The notes beneath the pieces are model-generated. The model was not told the DNA's origin and searched no databases. It worked only from the letters and a program-made list of their open reading frames with translations. Positions 61,383 through 64,000 of a DNA stretch of 64,000 nucleotides are shown here, piece after piece. A program made the position numbers and the translations under genes. The stretch is from an uncultured Pseudoteredinibacter sp. (GTDB lineage: Bacteria; Pseudomonadota; Gammaproteobacteria; Pseudomonadales; Cellvibrionaceae). Position 1 is the first letter of the stretch. Each line of letters starts with the position of its first letter. The DNA is taken from assembly GCF_947500695.1 (NCBI RefSeq), contig NZ_CANMSS010000002.1, forward strand, positions 1 through 64,000, read 5' to 3'.

Positions 61383-61814
61383 ATGCAGGACGTTACCTAT
61401 AAAAAAATAGAAGATGTACTTCTCGAGGATCACGCAGACAAATTTGAAGACAAACGATTTCTCTTTGGCTTATTTGGCTCTATCGTGAAGAAAACCACTC
61501 AAGAAAAGGTGATTTACAGCTATCGTTACTTCCAGTGCGATGCAGCTGAATTAATAAGCCACGTGCAAGACTTAAATTTCGAAGGCATTGCTAGCCTACC
61601 GTATGCTTATGACGAAAATAACGAAGTTGGAACGAGCTCCGTTTGCCTAGATTTACGCTACTTGAAATCTGGAGAGATGGTTGCCGTACAAGTACAGCAG
61701 TATATTGATTCTTGTCCAACCATGACAACCGAGGCGAAAATTCTGTTCGAAAACGACTCAAAATCTGTCATCGATATCATTAAGAACAACATCGACTTCA
61801 CATCTGAAGAATAA
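61383..61814 (+). CDS. 143-residue protein of unknown function
   Basis: ATG 61383 with a strong AGGAGG seven bases upstream. Acidic cytosolic protein; no membrane segment or signal. N-terminus KKIEDVLLEDHADKFEDKRFLFGLFGSIVKKTTQEKVIYSYRYFQCD, middle LISHVQDLNFEGIASLPYAYDENNEVGTSSVCLDLRYLKSGEMVAVQVQQYIDS. No family recognised. It stands alone between two palindrome-bearing intergenic spacers, and codon use looks similar to its neighbours. Confidence 0.68.
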   Translation: MQDVTYKKIEDVLLEDHADKFEDKRFLFGLFGSIVKKTTQEKVIYSYRYFQCDAAELISHVQDLNFEGIASLPYAYDENNEVGTSSVCLDLRYLKSGEMVAVQVQQYIDSCPTMTTEAKILFENDSKSVIDIIKNNIDFTSEE

Positions 61815-62008
61815 AAGAAGCCTAGAAAAACACAAAACTATACTATCACAGCTTTGCAAAGAAATATTTTTCAAAGACAGGTAGGTGCAAAAGCAGATGT
61901 TATTATCGAGAGTAGACCTTCATTGATTTTACTTTGAGTCTCTCCAAACCATCACTGGCAAGTTGCAACTACTAGCGGTGACTTAGACTGACATCTCGAC
62001 CTCGAATT

Positions 62009-62036
62009 GGGGTCAGAACCTATTGGTTCTGACCCC
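62009..62036. repeat. REP-like palindrome, copy 4
   Basis: GGGGTCAGAACCTATTGGTT then CTGACCCC. Arms of 12 perfectly paired, centre TATT. Confidence 0.82.
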
Positions 62037-62055
62037 GGCTTGGCGGAATTACTTA

Positions 62056-62259
62056 TTAGTGTTCTTTTCTTATGCTCGATATTTTTTCGAATGCTCTATT
62101 TACCAAGTATCCCACCGTGGTAAACGTTACTAGAAATATCGTCAGGCTTTTTATTTCTGGATCTCCACCGAAGTTCAAGTATGGGCAGATTAGGTAGCAT
62201 GTTGCGGCTAGTACAGCGGTGATCGTTGCGCTTGTTAGCGAGTGCACTCTTGATTGCAT
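62056..62259 (-). CDS. Small membrane protein, unknown function
   Basis: 67 residues from ATG 62259. Two predicted membrane segments (SATITAVLAATCYLICPYL and IKSLTIFLVTFTTVGYLV) and a basic C-terminus (FEKISSIRKEH). Short, no family, weak ribosome site. It lies between palindrome copies 4 and 5, so it could be carried or bracketed by the repeat family. Reality moderately likely. Confidence 0.5.
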   Translation of the reverse strand: MQSRVHSLTSATITAVLAATCYLICPYLNFGGDPEIKSLTIFLVTFTTVGYLVNRAFEKISSIRKEH

Positions 62260-62386
62260 GGCGATTGCCTTTTGATCGTTGGCATTGTGACTAAGAATGA
62301 TTCTGTATTTTCTAGAAGATTAACTTAGCTTCTACTGCGATCGATAACCTTTGATCGTTTTTGGTTTTAGATTGGGAGTTTTTGTT

Positions 62387-62418
62387 GGGTTTGGTTTGGG
62401 GGATTTGGGGCAAAAGGG
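62387..62418 (+). other. G-rich stretch with quadruplex potential, in a T/G-rich spacer
   Basis: Four runs of three or more G (GGG, GGGGG, GGGG, GGG) separated by TTTGGTTT, ATTT and CAAAA. The spacer 62350-62480 is strikingly T/G-rich on the plus strand. Whether a quadruplex forms is not known. Confidence 0.45.
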
Positions 62419-62492
62419 TTAGGTTTTAGATTGTGCTTGGGCAAGGGTTTGTTTTTGGGTTTGTCGAGGTATTTTAGTAAGTGGCTTCGAGT

Positions 62493-62520
62493 GGGGTCAG
62501 AACCCTTGGGTTCTGACCCC
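62493..62520. repeat. REP-like palindrome, copy 5
   Basis: GGGGTCAGAACCCTTGGGTT then CTGACCCC. Arms of 13 perfectly paired around TT. Close to the stop of the diiron protein gene. Confidence 0.82.
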
Positions 62521-62540
62521 GGTGTATGCGGGATTTGCTT

Positions 62541-63650
62541 TTAGTTAAGCTTATCTAGGGGACGGCTCATTTCGGCCCAATCTATGTCGCCGTCGTCGAT
62601 CATATTTTCATATTCCAGCACACCCAGCGCTTCAAACTTCGGGCGTACGGAATCGGTAAGTAGACCTATACGGCGAAGATTGGGTATTACGCGCTGGAAG
62701 AGATGGTTGCGGAAGTTGGTATTGCCTTCGCCCGCTAAAAATACTTGGCGAGCTTCTTCCACATCCCAACCATAGTACTCGAAGACATCGGTAGGGATTA
62801 AACGCTCACGCGATACCACACAGGCTTCATAGGCAAATTGCGCGCGCTCTTCTCTTTCTTCTTCACTAAGCGATTTTACGAACTCTTCGAGATAGTGAAT
62901 ACCAAAAGCAACATGACGTGCTTCATCGCGAATAACGTAATTTAAAATATCTTTTAGCAAGCCACCCTGTGGCAGGCGATCGTGCATTGAGGTAAATGCC
63001 GCTAAAGCTAGCCCCTCGATAACAACCTGCATACCAATAAATTTTAAATCCCAACGAGCGTCGGTCAAAATTTTATCTAAGATACCTTTTAGGGCGTAGT
63101 TGATGGGGTACATTACCCCAAGCTTCTCTTGGATAAATTTGTTGAACACTTCAACGTGGCGAGCTTCATCAAAGGTTTGTGAGCCAGCGTATAATTTGGC
63201 ATTAAAGGTCGGTGCACAGCTCACCAATTGGGAGGCAACCAGCAAAGCACCCTGCTCACCGTGAAGAAACTGAGCCAAACGCCAGGCATCACAGTGATCG
63301 AGAAATTCTTTTTTCTTTTCTGCGCTTAAATCATCAAAAGGCTTAAAACCATCAAAGCCGCCCACTTTGGCACGTACTTCATCCGGCAATAACGTAACCG
63401 GCTTGCTCCAATCTAAATCGGTTTCAACATTCCAATTTAGTTTTTTGCCCAGCTCATAAAGCTGCTTAATGCGGCCTTCTTGGAGCTTGTAATCCCAATT
63501 GTAGCTGCCAGTTAATGGCGTCTGGAATATCTCCGCCACATCATCAACATCTTGCTCAGTTAGGGGAATATCATCATCCACAGTGATAGCAGCAGCACGA
63601 CTGTAAAAAGCTACGCTTCTGGGAGTTTCATCAACAAATTTAGCGGGCAT
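62541..63650 (-). CDS. Ferritin-like diiron protein
   Basis: 369 residues from ATG 63650 (AAGGAG eight bases ahead; an ATG at 63668 has no SD). Helical bundle with two metal-ligand half-sites: Glu in AQFLHGEQGALLVASQL, ExxH in DEARHVEVF (residues 162-165), then Glu in VIEGLALAAF and ExxH in RDEARHVAFGIHYLEEF (about 241-244). This E...ExxH, E...ExxH order is that of ferritin-like and R2-type diiron enzymes. Whether it is an oxygenase or an oxidase is not clear. Position next to a PQQ-type dehydrogenase end does not settle it. Confidence 0.75.
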   Translation of the reverse strand: MPAKFVDETPRSVAFYSRAAAITVDDDIPLTEQDVDDVAEIFQTPLTGSYNWDYKLQEGRIKQLYELGKKLNWNVETDLDWSKPVTLLPDEVRAKVGGFDGFKPFDDLSAEKKKEFLDHCDAWRLAQFLHGEQGALLVASQLVSCAPTFNAKLYAGSQTFDEARHVEVFNKFIQEKLGVMYPINYALKGILDKILTDARWDLKFIGMQVVIEGLALAAFTSMHDRLPQGGLLKDILNYVIRDEARHVAFGIHYLEEFVKSLSEEEREERAQFAYEACVVSRERLIPTDVFEYYGWDVEEARQVFLAGEGNTNFRNHLFQRVIPNLRRIGLLTDSVRPKFEALGVLEYENMIDDGDIDWAEMSRPLDKLN

Positions 63651-63799
63651 CGCGGTCTCCTTATTCATTATTATTACAGGGAGTTCTGATACTCAGTTTA
63701 GCCCTAAGCTGTCGATAAAGCCGGACATTTTTAGCGGTAATAATGACAGGAGGAGAAAATTGAGACTTTCGGTCTATTAGCGTGAAATAAATGGTGGTT

Positions 63800-63828
63800 G
63801 GGGCCAGAACCCATTGGGTTCTGACTCC
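63800..63828. repeat. REP-like palindrome, copy 6 (degenerate)
   Basis: GGGGCCAGAACCCATTGGGT then TCTGACTCC. Two mismatches in the outer arms. 29 bases, located before the PQQ-dehydrogenase tail. Confidence 0.7.
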
Positions 63829-63843
63829 GCTTTTTGGCAGGCA

Positions 63844-64000
63844 CTAGAAAACGCGTTCGTCACCGTAACTGTCGATGGCGCGCTGAATGAGGTAGTGATG
63901 AATATCTTGCACCTCTTGCACTGTTAGGTGATCGTTAAAGGCAGCCATGCCTTTATCTTTCAACATACCGCCATAAACAATGCCCATAAAGGATTGGTGG
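63844..64000 (-). CDS. C-terminal part of a probable PQQ-dependent alcohol/quinoprotein dehydrogenase or its cytochrome c domain (partial)
   Basis: The last 51 residues of a gene continuing to the right: HQSFMGIVYGGMLKDKGM.. to ..IQRAIDSYGDERVF and stop at 63844. The phrases GGMLKDKGMAAFND and VQEVQDIHHYLIQRA resemble the end of quinoprotein dehydrogenases with a fused cytochrome c domain (GG.L.D.GM..F...L...EV..I..YL..RA). The catalytic part is not in the window. Confidence 0.65.
   Translation of the reverse strand, partial: HQSFMGIVYGGMLKDKGMAAFNDHLTVQEVQDIHHYLIQRAIDSYGDERVF

Noticed and set aside
1..64000. tRNA, rRNA or CRISPR loci
   Set aside because: No cloverleaf-like or ribosomal sequence and no regularly spaced repeat array were seen on either strand; short RNAs would need a covariance search.

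Overview
The window looks like the chromosome of a marine-type gammaproteobacterium, possibly of the Cellvibrionales/Spongiibacteraceae kind (lineage is inference). The best evidence for Gammaproteobacteria is the minus-strand order yrfG, hslR, hslO, pckA, which follows the enterobacterial order, with a divergent cysQ beside it. Full-length ParC, Hsp33 and ATP-dependent PEP carboxykinase also fit. No rRNA, tRNA or CRISPR array was seen.

Layout. (1) Positions 1 to about 7200 (perhaps 8300) are an integron gene-cassette array. Small, unrelated, mostly AT-rich plus-strand genes are each followed by an attC-like recombination site. The integrase would lie to the left, outside the window. The cassettes include a TIGR02391/HEPN-like protein, a suppressor-of-fused domain protein, an RraB-like protein, a WG-repeat secreted protein and many unknowns. 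An IS3-family element (88-1343) sits at the start of one cassette; it has a textbook -1 frameshift site but an amber codon in orfB. (2) 8.4-16.2 kb: parC, a DUF3592 protein, a large secreted PHP/CehA-type metallohydrolase, and an AlsS-type acetolactate synthase. (3) 16.3-20.4 kb: a DUF1800 - DUF1501 - AraC operon. (4) 22.0-26.9 kb: a tight seven-gene minus-strand operon with a Ras-like small GTPase, two roadblock-type proteins, an Aer-like PAS protein, a cytoplasmic PhnD-like binding protein, a receiver-like protein and a possible helical-repeat protein. It resembles the Streptomyces conservons and MglA/MglB logic, but without a recognisable kinase. I consider it the best candidate for an undescribed system. 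(5) 27.3-34.2 kb: the pckA-hslO-hslR-yrfG/cysQ locus, with a trypsin/PDZ protease and a DUF4124 gene inserted. (6) 34.3-43.9 kb: a DUF885 lipoprotein, a DUF3137 membrane protein, a peroxiredoxin-glutaredoxin hybrid with an OxyR-like site, a Kef-type antiporter, and a Fur-box TonB siderophore receptor with a PepSY membrane protein. (7) 44-53.8 kb: a tandem HxlR regulator, a GlxA-type regulator with a divergent rhodanese, then a six-gene CoA-catabolic operon (PaaN-type dehydrogenase, two thiolases, acyl-CoA ligase, thioesterase, nitronate monooxygenase-like enzyme). (8) 54-64 kb: a substrate-binding protein facing a haem-c chemoreceptor, a cystathionine gamma-synthase family enzyme divergent from an Lrp regulator, a second acyl-CoA/aryl-AMP ligase, small unknown genes, a diiron ferritin-like protein, and the end of a probable PQQ-dependent dehydrogenase.

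A dispersed family of short palindromes (core GGGGTCAGAACC and its complement) occurs six times between genes at 36.2-36.4 and 60.8-63.8 kb. A related 66-bp near-perfect hairpin lies at 37512-37577. They look like REP-type mobile palindromes.
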